A DNA stretch of 64,000 nucleotides from Ceratopteris richardii (GCA_020310875.1 CM035422.1:59646324-59710323), one strand, 5' to 3'. Counted from the stretch's first letter, positions 12,647 through 23,339 are shown. Program-made: numbers and translations. Notes: generated by a model from the letters alone, not told the origin.

Positions 12647-14132
12647 TGTTAGTTAAAAAAAAGAAAGAAAGAAAAAAAGAAAAAAGGAATGTGCACATGT
12701 GTGTGAGTGGGGGGACATGGGAGCATCAGAATGGGGGGAGTGGAGTGTCAGGGTGTCAGGGGAGTGGGTAAGTAAAGGAAAAAAAAAAGGGGGGGGAAGA
12801 TAAAAGTTTTTGCTCTCTCCTTCTCTCTCCCCCCCTTGGTTTTTTGTTCTTCGGGTGTCTTTGCAGGTACGAGATCCTTCTTGCATGTCGGCTGGAGGGG
12901 GTGGAGTCTACAGGTCTATTCGGGGATCGTTTTTTCCGTTGTGCTCTGATCAAGGGCAGCTCGGGGGGGATAGGGGAATTTGGAGCTTCCGAGTTCAAGA
13001 GGCGGGGAGTTTTTTTGTCTGCCTGGATAGGTGTTGGAGAGTAGGGGATGAAGAGGAAGATACGTTGAGGAGGGGAGGTTTTGGGGGCGATGACAGATTT
13101 GTGAAGGTCACGAGAAGAACTGGATGTGGACTCATTATTGGCAGGTAGACACATGTCATTGAAGAGAGGAAAAAAAGGGAGATACACATCTCGGAGATTA
13201 CAGGGAAAAACGACAGGAGGAGGCACTTTTGGTAGGTGTGCAGAGAAAGCGGGGAAGAGTTCCAAAACAGGGGGGCTACGCACATTTTTGCAGAAGGGCC
13301 CTGTTGATGAGGAGAACGGATTGCATTGGGAAGAAAAGAGAGAGTTGGAGGTTGTCACCAATCAGTTTTTGATTGTGGATTAGCTGTCAAGAACCATAAG
13401 CTCTTCAACTGCTATGAAAGAAGCTCTCCGATAAGATTCTCGGCATGAAGATCAGTGAGACATCTGAAGAATTGCAAAGAGAAAATCAAAGGGCAGCTTC
13501 TATGCGGTCTTCAAAGAAGGTGCACGTTTTAATTGAATAGAATATTGAACCAATTGTGACACAAAGTTTTGGGGAATTGAAGAAGACGAAGAAGGTGATA
13601 CGTTGAGGTTTCTTCTTTTTGCTGCTGAAGGACGTGAAGAAGGGGGTACTTTCCTCTTCTGGATTTCAATCCACGTCATGCTATTCCTTTAGAGCATGAG
13701 CATCATGATTTTTCTGAGAGAGAAAGATATCAACACTCGACCCAAGAGAACACGAGCTTGAAGTTTGGTATGCAAGAAATTATTTATGTGCAAAAAGATA
13801 GGAACTTTTAGGAGAAAGGACCTATTGAAGGAGAGTAGGGGTGCACAGTGCTTGGAAGAGGCTTGTATCTGGGGTGGATGCTCATTTGCAAGCACAGAGA
13901 TGAACATCACACTAAGATGGACCTTCATGTAAATTGATTGAGTACTATTGTGTATTTCATTTGATAAGCACACATGATGCCTGCGTTGTTTTTGTGCAAC
14001 TGTTATTTTCTGAGTATAATGGAAAGGGGAAGCTGATCTTACTTATGAAAGTCAAGGGCAAAGTTATGTTTACATGGCAAGGAATGTATCTTGCACTCAG
14101 GACTGAACAGGAAAGGAGAGGTTGCAGGCATG
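12647..14132 (+). repeat. 3' LTR of element A, truncated by element B
   Basis: It matches 138-1836 of the 5' LTR, differing by scattered substitutions and the A-rich insertion. Similarity stops abruptly after GGCATG at 14132, exactly where a new LTR begins with TGTTGAAG. The remaining about 1.9 kb of this LTR is not in the window; it would lie beyond element B. Confidence 0.8.
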
Positions 14133-14750
14133 TGTTGAAGCTCAAGGTCAAGGACAAAGCATGGAAGCGCATCAAAGAAGTGCATACACAAGAAAGAGGA
14201 GCAAGTAGGGAGCTCCAAGAAGCACATGTCAAATTTTCAGAAGAAATCCCTATAAATATAGTGACTTTTGTCACTAAAAAACCATTGTAAATACCATTTT
14301 CCATTTTTACAACTCCATTTTGTTCAAGCCGAGGAGTCCTCGAGCTTGAGGAGTATTAGAAGTAGCATCCTACCAATTTTCATAATTTTTAGACTTCGTT
14401 TGAGCCCCCAAATAAGCCTTGGAACCTAATTTTCAACTAGGCCGGACACTAGGTCTGGACAAGGCCAAAACTACTCAAAAAACTATAAAAAGGGCTGGAG
14501 AGCTCATTTTTGGGGGGCTGGTGGTAGATTTCAGCTTTGTAAGAGAGTTCTTTGGTAATTCAAGTCCTTCCATTGTTCCACTCTTTGCTCTTACCTTGTG
14601 CGCGTGTGTGTGCATGTTTGTATGCTTTCACTCACGCACTTGTGCACTTCACTTGCTCTTGGTCTTCATACCGGTCCTCACGTCTCCGCGGATTGACATT
14701 TATGAGGTGAAGCTCCTCACGTTGGTACTTGCTATTGTGCTAGAGTGACA
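14133..14750 (+). repeat. 5' LTR of gypsy element B
   Basis: It starts TGTTGAAG at the point where A's LTR similarity breaks, and ends GTGACA eight bases before a gypsy primer site. GCATG directly before it is a candidate 5-bp target duplication, but the other end of B is missing. It contains two TATA-like sites (TATAAATA near 14251 and TATAAAA at 14484). No second copy is present in the window, so the boundaries rest on the breakpoint and the primer site. Confidence 0.7.
14484..14490 (+). promoter_or_regulatory. Candidate TATA box in LTR B
   Basis: The sequence is TATAAAA within CTATAAAAAGGG, about 265 bp before the LTR end. It is a good match to a plant core promoter, and its position leaves room for an R-U5 segment. 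The TATAAATA at about 14250 is the alternative. Confidence 0.4.
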
Positions 14751-14757
14751 CCAAATT

Positions 14758-14775
14758 TGGCGCCGTTGCCGGGGA
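14758..14775 (+). promoter_or_regulatory. Primer binding site of element B
   Basis: TGGCGCCGTTGCCGGGGA is the widely seen primer site of plant Athila/Tat-type gypsy elements. It lies eight bases after the LTR end. It is the strongest single marker for the lineage of B. Confidence 0.85.
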
Positions 14776-15059
14776 GAGAGCTTGGAGGACGAGCGTGTGA
14801 CGGTAAGACGTAGAGTAGCGACGTTGGAAGGTAAAAAAATCACCATTTTCAGTTCAGTTTCTGAGTTTTCCTTCTTCTTCATCATCATCATCACCACCAT
14901 CTCTCTCTCACCTTCACATTCTCTGTTTTTTTTTCGCTTTTTTTGCCTATACATTTCCGATTTTGGCCTCTTCTTTTTCATCCTTAGCTGTGTGACAAGT
15001 TCAGAGAGGGTTCAGAGCTTAGGCGCCTTTGAAATATAGAGATTTGCATCCCTAAAACA

Positions 15060-15880
15060 TCAAAAAACTGAGCAATAGTATCGCGGCGTGAGAGGAACAG
15101 CGTTTGGTATCGCGAGGGTCGTATCATGAGATTGAAGGGTGATTTTGCATCTACAGGTTGATAGGAGTGAGAAGGAGAACATAAGGTACACATATTTGTA
15201 AAAAATTTTGAATTTGGGCTTAAAAATCTCCTAGTATCGTGTCCGGTTGAGTTTTGGTATCGCGATACCAGAATTCCCGTGTATCGCGATACTTGTTGAG
15301 ATATCGTATCGTGCACACCCACTTGAGGTATCGCGATACCATCCTGGTATCGTATCGTCAAGTGTTGGTATCGCGATCGCGGTCGCCCCAGTGGTATCGT
15401 ATCGCGGTCCACATGGTATCATATCGTCTCGGTGGTGGTATCGTATCGTTGACCGTGCAGTATCGTATCGCGTGATAGTTTGGTATCGTATCGTCAACTC
15501 GATATCGTATCGTGTAATTTTTTGGTATCGTATCGTCTGTCTCATTGGTATCGTATAGTGATCAATCTGGTATCGTATCGTGTGGTGGTCAAGTATAGTA
15601 TCCTCCACTAACTTGGTATCGTATCGTCGAATGCAGAGGTATCGTATCATGTGAATTCTGGTATCGTATCGTCAGCAGACCAAGTATCGTATCGTCGAAC
15701 TATTTTGGTATCGTATCGTGGACTTGGTGGTATCATCTAGTGAGTGGTATCGTATCGCGGTCATTTTCAGTATCGTATCGTGTGGTTTGGTATCGTGATC
15801 TTGGTCCACTCAGTAGTATCGTATCGTGTAAAACACAGGTATCGTATCGTGGAAATCTGGCATCGTATCGCCTGTCCTGA
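15060..15880 (+). repeat. Array of TATCGTATCG motifs, period about 22-23 bp
   Basis: About twenty copies of GGTATCGTATCGT or a one- or two-base variant follow at intervals of mostly 19-25 bp from 15391 to 15870, separated by about 10 bp of dissimilar sequence. Upstream are perfect palindromes GGTATCGCGATACC (about 15257 and 15330). The array lies in the leader of B, between the primer site and gag. The motif is conserved and the spacer is not, unlike an ordinary satellite. The rest of the leader (14776-15060 and 15880-16297) has no coding signal. Confidence 0.85.
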
Positions 15881-16297
15881 GTTCCCAGAGAGATCCTGTT
15901 TCCCTGTTTTAACCCCCAGAACCCTGAACTGGCATAACTTTCTCATACGAAATCCGTTCGGGGGTGATCTTGGGTTTGTTGGAAAGCTCGTGGGGAGTAC
16001 AACAAAATCATCGACTGGTTACGGTAAAATTAATACCAGGATTATTAGATAGGGTATTTTTAAGTTGACCCTCAGGTTGGACTAGGAAGCAAGGGGTTCC
16101 ACAAGATTTTGAGCAATTCAAAGGACAATTGTGGACTTGTAGACAAGGCTTATGAACCTAAGCTCAAGTTGATACTTAGGAAGAGATAGATAAAGTACCA
16201 AATCTCTTGAAACTAAGGTCAACCACACAACCAAGTCAAGGACTCACAACTCAGTGGTTAACACTATGTGCTGAGTTCATAGACAAGTGAGTCAAAA

Positions 16298-19200
16298 ATG
16301 TCATTTAATTGGGAGAGACTCTTGGCCTCTGAAGACATGCAAAGTTCAGTGCCTAGGAAATATTTTATGTCCATAGTGGAAGGGGAATATAGGATGTCTC
16401 TTCAATACGTATCCACTAACCTGCAAGGAATACCCATCTACCTCGATGGTCTACACAGATCAGTAGCAAGAATGATAAACACCATAGAATCTGAAATAAT
16501 TCCAAGACCAGCTGTCAAGTACGAGGATGGAGTCTACATGGACAAGATGGGCCAGATCTATGTCGTAACTAAAAACCTTGATCAGATTAATGAAAGAGGA
16601 GAGTTAGCTCGAGATCATGCAGCTACCTCACAAAACCCATTCGAGACCCAGCAAAGAACAGAAAATGTAATGTTAGGACAAATGAGCCAAGGTCCTAGAC
16701 CCGATAGACCACATGAACAATTCACCATGCCAAGAATCAACTCCCACAGCCACACTAGTCAGAGAATGGGAAACATGAATAGACCTACCTTTAGGACAGA
16801 ACCACCCCAAGGTGTCCCCATCATAATGCAATCTCCAGAGCCAGACAAAAGAGTGAGACCAATCCAATTGGCCAAATGTATGCGAAATCGTTACGACGGC
16901 ACAGGAGAGCCCTATGACCACATAGCAGAATTCAAGCAAGTGTTACGAGCGGAGCAAGTGGATGACTTTTTCATGCAATATGAATCCTTTGGGCTAACTC
17001 TCATGGGAATAGCCTTAGCTTGGTTTCAATCCTTGGACCCAAATTCCTTTGGCAATATCGAACAATTCTTCCAAGAATTTATTTGGGAATTCACTAAGCG
17101 AGGGATCAAGCACAATTCATCATCCTTACTACATAGTTTCAAACAAGCTCCCAACGAGACAGTAAAAAATGCAGCACGAAGGTTTAATCACGTGACCCGA
17201 TGCCCTATGACAGAGAGACCATCTCAGCAGAAAATGATATCCTTGTTTTTAGAGGGTCTAACCAATGGAACATTAAGAATGTTAGTATACGTAAAACGGT
17301 TGCAAACTCTGAGTGAGTGTCTTCAAGAATGTATAGATTTGGAAGACAACTTAGCTGAGGATCTCAAAATCACACAAGATCTTACCAAAATGGAGGACAC
17401 AAGGAGCAATGGGACTTCTAGTTCCAGTTATGTGGAGGAAGTGGCAGCGTTGGTGGCCAAGAAATTAGGGGTACAAGGACAATGGGACTACCAAATTTCT
17501 TCCTTGAGATTGCCAATGATAGGAAGTTGCACTCTCTGTGGTGGAGATCATCCATCTCATGTCTGCATCATAGAAGGATTAGGGTTATCACAACCTTATC
17601 CTTACGATAGACACCCAAATCAGGAGCCTAACATGTACTCTTATAGTGCGCAAAAGTACCCCAACCACAATAGCGAATACTATCCAGTGAATAGACAACC
17701 ACGACTACTTGCACCACCCCAATGTAGACCATGCGGGTACCCTCCTAGAGAACAAGACATAGAAGTTCCTAGGTATAACCCTTGTCCAGGACCACGAGGA
17801 GCAACTAGACCATATGAACATGGAGGATATGGCCAACCTCAACCTATACCAGGACAACAACCATCCCACCCACCAGCTCCGACACAAGGACAAAATGTCA
17901 CAATACAAGTTGTTTGTCTTGAGTGTGGCAAAGAACAGCTCCTGAGAGATTGTCCCGGACATCCATCTAGTGCACCAAAGGTTACACCCGTTAATGTGGT
18001 AGGCCTAGTAGGGGATTCAAGTTCCAGTAGCGATAATGTGGCTCCTATACATGCAATTACGAGGGCACAAGCCTTACAAAAAGCTAAACTAGTTGAGCAA
18101 TCAGAGCCAAGTGAATCAGGGGAGCCTAGTAAGAGAAAAACAAGAACATGGAAGGATACTAGGGAGAAAGCCAATCGTAAGTGGACCAAAAAGTTATCTG
18201 AACTAGAAGAAAGCCTGAAAGATGCAAAAACAAAAATAGAAGATATTGCCTCTCAAAGCTCCTCACATGTCAAAACTCCATCCACACCACCCCATTCCCC
18301 CCCACCTACCACTGTAAATAGACCACCACAAGCAGGATCTATTCTTGCAGATCCAATCCTAGAACACTTGGACATGATGTTCAAGGCATACCAGGCTCGA
18401 CTTCAAGAAGGGCCTACACCTGCAAACCTAGACAAGAGCTACCCTAGAGCAGATTTAGAGATTGAACGGACAAAAATGTGCATAAAAATGGTGGAACTAG
18501 CTCAAGCTATGTTCGAGGCCAATCAATCATTCAATCAGACGAATGCTATTACATCGGGTTTGCACTTCCAGGGCTTACTAGATAGATTAGAGCAGTTGGT
18601 ATATAAACCTCAAGTTTCTTTACCTCCACAGGCTCAACCAACAATTGAAAGAGAAAGCTCATCACCACAGAAAGTCTATGTTCCTGACTCCATAGATGAG
18701 AGAGAACCTCTGTCAATTCAACAACACACTCAAAAGTTCTTGCGGGAAATACAAGAAGAGAAATGGGCCAAGGAGAAGGATGTTTCCCCTCCTATTCTCG
18801 AAATTGATGATCGTCATGATCAATTCCCACAAGACATTCCATCTATTTATGGAGATCAAGTAGAGCAACAAGAAGAAGAAAGTTCAAGATTTGAATCCAA
18901 TTCTTTACAAGAGTTGCCACAGTTCACAGGCCCATGGGAATCTAAATCTCTCCAGATCAGAGCTCCCACAATATTGATAAAACACGAAGACTCGGTGGTT
19001 CCAAGAAATACTGATGTCGTGAAGAACACTAAGGTTCAGTGTCATCTCACTGTGGAAGAGCTGCTCAAAGGAAAACCTGAGCTATGGAATCATGTGAAGG
19101 ATCAGGTTCTAGAACTTGCGTCCAATATGCCAAAAGCAGACTCTAACCAGAAAGTTCCAGAGATACCTCTAGACAAAATAGGGGACATGAGCGAAGGTGA

Positions 19201-20305
19201 GGAAGGTAATACTTATCTTCCGATCACCTACCAAGGTTACACAACCAAAGCGATCATAGATTTGGGTGCTGGTGTTGCTATTGCGACCACTTCCCTGTGG
19301 AAGCAATGGGGTAAACCTGCATTAAGACCAACTAGAATGAAGCTTCAGATGGTTGACGTCCATGTTGAAAGACCTCTAGGATTGCTAGAAGGGATAACTC
19401 TAACCACGTGTGGTGTAGAGTTTGAGCACACCTTTGCTATATGTGACTTTGGTAAAACTACTACCTACGAAATGATCCTAGGAAGGCCCTTCTTACGACA
19501 ACTACAAGTTGTACAGGATTGGGGAACCAACTCCTTATACTTGCAACGCTTAGGGGTAACAACCAAGGTCAATTTGAAGGATTACACCTTCAGAGATGTA
19601 CCACCCCTACAGTGGAATTCTATCCACAAGGAGCAAGAAGATTCGATCTCTGTGCATTCTAAAAGTTCATCTGAGACATCCTGGATGCATGAAGATACTC
19701 ATTTGTGGATGTGCAAGGTCGCAAAGGAAGAGGAGAAACGCCTAAAAGCGAGAGAAAAAGGAACTTCTCAAGGAGATAGACCAGTTAAAGACCCAGCCTA
19801 TACACCAATGATATTTCCAGATGAGGAATTTGAGCCTCATGGCTGGGCAGAAATCTTGGCTACCATGGACATTGCAGTCAATGAAGAACAATGGACACCT
19901 CATTGTGATGAGGAGGGTTATGATATCTCAGTTTTCATGTGTCAGCCCTTGCTCGAAGAATGTGACCCTAGTGACTCCATAGAAGAAGAAGAGAACGGTG
20001 ACGATCTAGAGTCCCTTGTGATGGATAGTTGCTTTCTTTCAGAAGAGCACTATCTAGAAGACATAGGAGTATTTACCCAAAAGGAAGAAGAACCTCTCAC
20101 AAGCATTAAAACTGTCAATTCAAAGGATGGAAGTGAAGGAGGTCGAAAGAAAAAGAAAAGACAAGGAGTGAAACAAGAAGAGAAGGAATCATTGTTCGAA
20201 GTACCAGAGAATTTCAAGAAATATGAAGTGGAGGACCGAAAAATTTTGGTACGAATGCCTAAGAGAGAGGCCACCATAACAAAGAAAGGACCAAAAAAGT
20301 TGTAG
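16298..20305 (+). CDS. Gag-protease polyprotein of gypsy element B (1335 residues, uninterrupted)
   Basis: The N-terminal 180 residues have no motif I recognise. Residues about 195-360 form the retrotransposon Gag domain (KCMRNRYDGTGEPYDHI, ALAWFQSL, FTKRGIKHNSSS, SLFLEGL). A zinc knuckle C-x2-C-x3-H-x4-C lies at residues 411-423; a second near 540 (CLECGKEQLLRDC) lacks its histidine. A proline/glutamine-rich linker and a charged helical stretch follow. The aspartic protease is at about 975-1070, with IIDLGAGVAI at 986-995 and ILGRPFLRQ downstream; the usual D-S/T-G has leucine in the second position. An acidic tail precedes the stop. Start chosen at the first ATG of the frame. The RT follows in another frame. 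Confidence 0.85.
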   Translation: MSFNWERLLASEDMQSSVPRKYFMSIVEGEYRMSLQYVSTNLQGIPIYLDGLHRSVARMINTIESEIIPRPAVKYEDGVYMDKMGQIYVVTKNLDQINERGELARDHAATSQNPFETQQRTENVMLGQMSQGPRPDRPHEQFTMPRINSHSHTSQRMGNMNRPTFRTEPPQGVPIIMQSPEPDKRVRPIQLAKCMRNRYDGTGEPYDHIAEFKQVLRAEQVDDFFMQYESFGLTLMGIALAWFQSLDPNSFGNIEQFFQEFIWEFTKRGIKHNSSSLLHSFKQAPNETVKNAARRFNHVTRCPMTERPSQQKMISLFLEGLTNGTLRMLVYVKRLQTLSECLQECIDLEDNLAEDLKITQDLTKMEDTRSNGTSSSSYVEEVAALVAKKLGVQGQWDYQISSLRLPMIGSCTLCGGDHPSHVCIIEGLGLSQPYPYDRHPNQEPNMYSYSAQKYPNHNSEYYPVNRQPRLLAPPQCRPCGYPPREQDIEVPRYNPCPGPRGATRPYEHGGYGQPQPIPGQQPSHPPAPTQGQNVTIQVVCLECGKEQLLRDCPGHPSSAPKVTPVNVVGLVGDSSSSSDNVAPIHAITRAQALQKAKLVEQSEPSESGEPSKRKTRTWKDTREKANRKWTKKLSELEESLKDAKTKIEDIASQSSSHVKTPSTPPHSPPPTTVNRPPQAGSILADPILEHLDMMFKAYQARLQEGPTPANLDKSYPRADLEIERTKMCIKMVELAQAMFEANQSFNQTNAITSGLHFQGLLDRLEQLVYKPQVSLPPQAQPTIERESSSPQKVYVPDSIDEREPLSIQQHTQKFLREIQEEKWAKEKDVSPPILEIDDRHDQFPQDIPSIYGDQVEQQEEESSRFESNSLQELPQFTGPWESKSLQIRAPTILIKHEDSVVPRNTDVVKNTKVQCHLTVEELLKGKPELWNHVKDQVLELASNMPKADSNQKVPEIPLDKIGDMSEGEEGNTYLPITYQGYTTKAIIDLGAGVAIATTSLWKQWGKPALRPTRMKLQMVDVHVERPLGLLEGITLTTCGVEFEHTFAICDFGKTTTYEMILGRPFLRQLQVVQDWGTNSLYLQRLGVTTKVNLKDYTFRDVPPLQWNSIHKEQEDSISVHSKSSSETSWMHEDTHLWMCKVAKEEEKRLKAREKGTSQGDRPVKDPAYTPMIFPDEEFEPHGWAEILATMDIAVNEEQWTPHCDEEGYDISVFMCQPLLEECDPSDSIEEEENGDDLESLVMDSCFLSEEHYLEDIGVFTQKEEEPLTSIKTVNSKDGSEGGRKKKKRQGVKQEEKESLFEVPENFKKYEVEDRKILVRMPKREATITKKGPKKL
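20293..20299 (+). promoter_or_regulatory. Candidate -1 ribosomal frameshift site A AAA AAG
   Basis: In the gag-protease frame the codons are CCA AAA AAG TTG TAG, so the heptamer A-AAA-AAG is in the phase needed for -1 slippage, one codon before the stop. Shifting -1 continues into an open frame (VVTIEEN...) that leads straight into the RT. Alternatively the A-run simply gained or lost a base and gag-pol was once a single frame. No downstream pseudoknot was identified by eye. Confidence 0.45.
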
Positions 20306-20755
20306 TCACCATTGAAGAGAACAAAGAGAGATGTACATACATAGGAGATGACCTAAGTAAAGAAGAGGAAGCAGAGTTGGTAGCCTTGTTAAGGGAATAT
20401 AGGGACGTGTTTGCGTGGCACTATAGAGACTTGAAGGGAGTAGATCCGAAGGTTTGTTCTCATACGATCCCCATGATAGCAGATGCCAAGCCCACCAAAC
20501 AGAAGCCCTACACATATAATGACACCTATGCAGCCAAAATAAAAGAAGAAATCGACAGATTGATTGAAGTCGGATTCATCTATGAAATTGAGCATACTGA
20601 ATGGGTTTCCCCCATTGTAGTGGTGCCCAAGAAGAATGGAAAGTTACGTGTGTATTAACCTTAAAAAAGTTAATGCCGCTACGATTAGAGATAGCTATCC
20701 ACTTCCAATTACTGATCATTTATTGGAGCGGGTTGCGGGCAAGCAAGCCCATAAT
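20300..20755 (+). pseudogene. N-terminal reverse transcriptase fragment of element B
   Basis: After the frameshift point the frame reads through LLREYRDVFAWHYRDLKGVDP, KEEIDRLIEVGFI and SPIVVVPKKNGKLRV, the start of a Ty3/gypsy RT. A two-base deletion near 20654 puts TAA in frame. The next bases in the other frame read LKKVNAATIRDSYPLP, confirming a simple lesion. The fragment ends at about 20755, before the YxDD catalytic box, at the fusion with an inverted copia fragment. RNase H and integrase of B are absent from the window. Confidence 0.8.
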
Positions 20756-21411
20756 GGGTAATTGGTATCATCCAACTTATCCTCAATGGCCAACATACCA
20801 AATACATCACTACTTCAGCCATGGCCACTGATCAAAATACCATGATGTAGAAAAATGATTGTATCTCAAAAAGTTGAACAAAACTACCCTATGGAGTTTT
20901 GCTAAACTTGTAGCAAACTTTGAGATGCTTATATTCGCGAAGCAAAACCGGTATATATATCTTTGGCACAAAAAGACAAAATGCCCTACACAGGCATTGT
21001 GATAGTGCATTCAGAGGCCGAAACGAGCTGAGATCATGATTTTGCCACCACAAAGCAAAGCGCTTTTGAACTCCTAATTGCCCTGAGTATGCTCACCAAA
21101 TTTCACCATGCAATTCTAAGACTGTGACCGGAGGGGTTTCAACGATGCCCTAGATGAAACGGTGACCTACTCTGATACCAATTGTTGGAGTTTGAGGTCT
21201 GTGGAAGCATGCGAATAGCACAAGGAAGAAGAAGAAGTTTGGAGTGCAACACACAATATTGAATGTATTACTAAGAGAATGTATAAAGATAATTAGCCCA
21301 TTAGGGTAATAAGTGTATATAAAGCCATGGGAAAAAAACCTCTAAAGAGGGAAAAAAGTCCCCCGGTGGTCCTAGAGTTTTCATATACGTCACTACCTAA
21401 ATAGATCAACA
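20756..21411 (-). mobile_element. Fragment C': 5' LTR, primer site and leader of a minus-strand copia element
   Basis: The reverse complement of this stretch is homologous to the 5' end of copia element C at 51466-51800. In plus coordinates the LTR is 21183-21411 (sense strand TGTTGATC...CAACA), the primer site (complement of TGGTATCAGA) is 21171-21180, and the leader runs 20756-21170. The leader ends in the first codons of a copia gag (KLDDTNYPLWA on the minus strand, about 20745-20790), where it abuts the RT of B. No LTR or duplication marks that junction, so it is a deletion or rearrangement breakpoint rather than an insertion edge. Confidence 0.75.
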
Positions 21412-21479
21412 TCTTAAATGTTACCCATCATGCCTTGTAAATTAGTAAAGTAGCCCATAGGGAGAGGAATGATGCCGCT

Positions 21480-21880
21480 ATGTCTGTCCAAAATTTGAAA
21501 GGAAACACTTATGGGGCTCATGTATATAAGTAAATCCTAACTCTTTTGTAAAAGACTTTTTCGATTTGTAATAGAAGAACTAACCTAAAGAAAATAATCT
21601 TGTAACTCCTACTTATCCAATTTTTCTCTTTCTTTATGTATTTTGTGTGCATGGCTTTGGCATGGAATGTGTGCTAGATAGTGTTGTCTACCCCTTCCCT
21701 ACCTTTTTTCACTATTTTATTGCTTAAGGAAGGTGTAGGGAGTCATGAGGTGTAGGTATGTGGTTCCCTATACCAAGTTTTAATCCATAACTTTGTGCAA
21801 AAATATTTGAATGCTTCTAGATCACAATAGATCCATCATGAAAAAATATTCTAAAGGAACCAACCATTGACCATGTTTGG
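21480..21880. repeat. Left arm of an imperfect inverted repeat split by element E
   Basis: The plus strand around 21650-21800 (GGAATGTGTGCTA, GGTGTAGGGA, ATAACTTTG) is similar to the reverse complement of 43760-43960, and weaker similarity extends over 21480-21880 versus 43740-44130. The arms flank the E insertion point at 22030/43285. Excising E leaves the arms about 600-ish bases apart. 21412-21480 and 21880-22030 hold nothing I can name. Confidence 0.5.
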
Positions 21881-22030
21881 ATCTTGGAGCTAAGAGAAAA
21901 CACCATTTTTATGTTTATTGCTATAATAGGTATGGTGGAGCAAATTCCATGTAAGATGTGATTATGGTAGTAAATTCACTTGTAGCAGATGTTCACTTGT
22001 CCATGGAATGTTTGAGATAACAATGATTCA

Positions 22031-22651
22031 TGATGGAGAGTGTTAATCTCCAAAATAACAAGCTATCCTTGATGTTATAACACTTCTGTATCAAGAATAA
22101 CTCAAAACCTTGATCAATTTTGGAAGATCAATGCCAAACTATCAAAATTTACACTAACTGTGAAGAGAGTCACTACTCAGAAAAGTCTGTTGCACTTAAC
22201 TCACTCATTGACTAACCAAATGTGTAAAGCTTTCAATGAAACTTTGTACAGTGTTGTCTAAAGATTGCACACCTTCTCCAAGCTAAGTCATCTCAAAAGA
22301 TTCAATAGATCTTGAGAAATGATTCAAACAATCCACCTATGTCTAAAACTGCACTTCTCTACAGTCGACTTTGACACTTGTAACTTTTAATGCATAGTTC
22401 TCTCAAACTACAACCCGTTTATTTAAATGCTTTTAGCCATACTTAAAGAATGAGTGCTTGCTTCCTCAAAACTTTACACTATGGAAGAAGAACTGACCAA
22501 AACATTAGCATCAAATTTGCACCTGTTGCAAACTTCACTTCTTCACATTTACACATGTAAATGTTCCTATTCTCAATTCTCTCAGCCTGATCACAATTAG
22601 GATCTGAAAACTTGTACAGAGGTCAATCAACTATAGACATAGACTTGTACA
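22031..22651 (-). repeat. Part of element E 3' LTR left of D
   Basis: It matches 42261-42890 of E's other LTR, from TGATGGAGAGTG to AGACTTGTACA. The last five bases, GTACA (22647-22651), are the target duplication of D. A stretch around 22440-22460 is about 30 bp shorter than in the other LTR. Confidence 0.9.
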
Positions 22652-23301
22652 TGTAAGAAAAAAATAACAGCACAGCAGAATAGACATGTAGACAGAGTTG
22701 AGAGAAAAACGCAGACAAAGATAGACGGAGACTGAGAGATAGAGAACTCAAATTCTCAGATTGCCAAGCGTAATGCAGTTACAATGATGGTGTTGTCCAC
22801 CCGTGCGCTCCCACTATGGAGCTTAGATGGCGATCTAGACAGACTCTAGATGAAGGGCTTACTAGTGCGCAATGCTATGAAAAGCTCAACCTGGGCCATG
22901 CTTATATAGCTTTTACAAGGCGGTTCGGTATAGATAAACGGTCGGGAGATACAAAATCATCGGTAAAATATATGATCCGACATTATCTCCACGACCAGAA
23001 GTCCTACCATCTCGGCCCTACGGGCCGGGGGGATAGGCCCCCCGGACCCCACAGAAGGGGGCAAGACCCCCTCTGCACTCCCCCCATTAAGGTTCTGTGG
23101 GGAAACCGCGCGATGCCACACGGCCTTTATTTTCACCTTAAATGGTAACCCAATGGCCTGGAAGTTTATGCCCTACCTAACCTAACGGCTAGGCTCACAA
23201 AGATCATCTATAAGCATCAACGGTCACACATAGACCTCATCTAACTTGGAAGTTAGGGTTCCACAAATGTCATGAGGGTGGAGTATTGAGCATATCTAAC
23301 A
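22652..23301 (-). repeat. 3' LTR of element D
   Basis: Plus-strand ends are TGTAAG...TAACA, so the sense LTR is TGTTAG...TTACA. It is 650 bp, against 725 bp for the other LTR, mainly because about 73 bp present at 28164-28236 are missing here near 23271. Otherwise the copies differ by scattered substitutions and short indels. The polypurine tract (complement of CCTCCCCTCA, 23302-23311) follows immediately. Confidence 0.9.
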
Positions 23302-23339
23302 CCTCCCCTCAATGTCCACCCGATGGTGAACTACCTCCA

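Noticed and set aside
15231..15650. Tyr-Arg-Ile-Val repeat open frames on both strands
   Set aside because: By-product of the TATCGTATCG array, which lacks stops in several frames.
15391..15870. CRISPR-like array (conserved core, variable spacer)
   Set aside because: Cores are 13 bp and spacers about 10 bp, the context is a plant retrotransposon leader, and no Cas gene exists; CRISPR is excluded.
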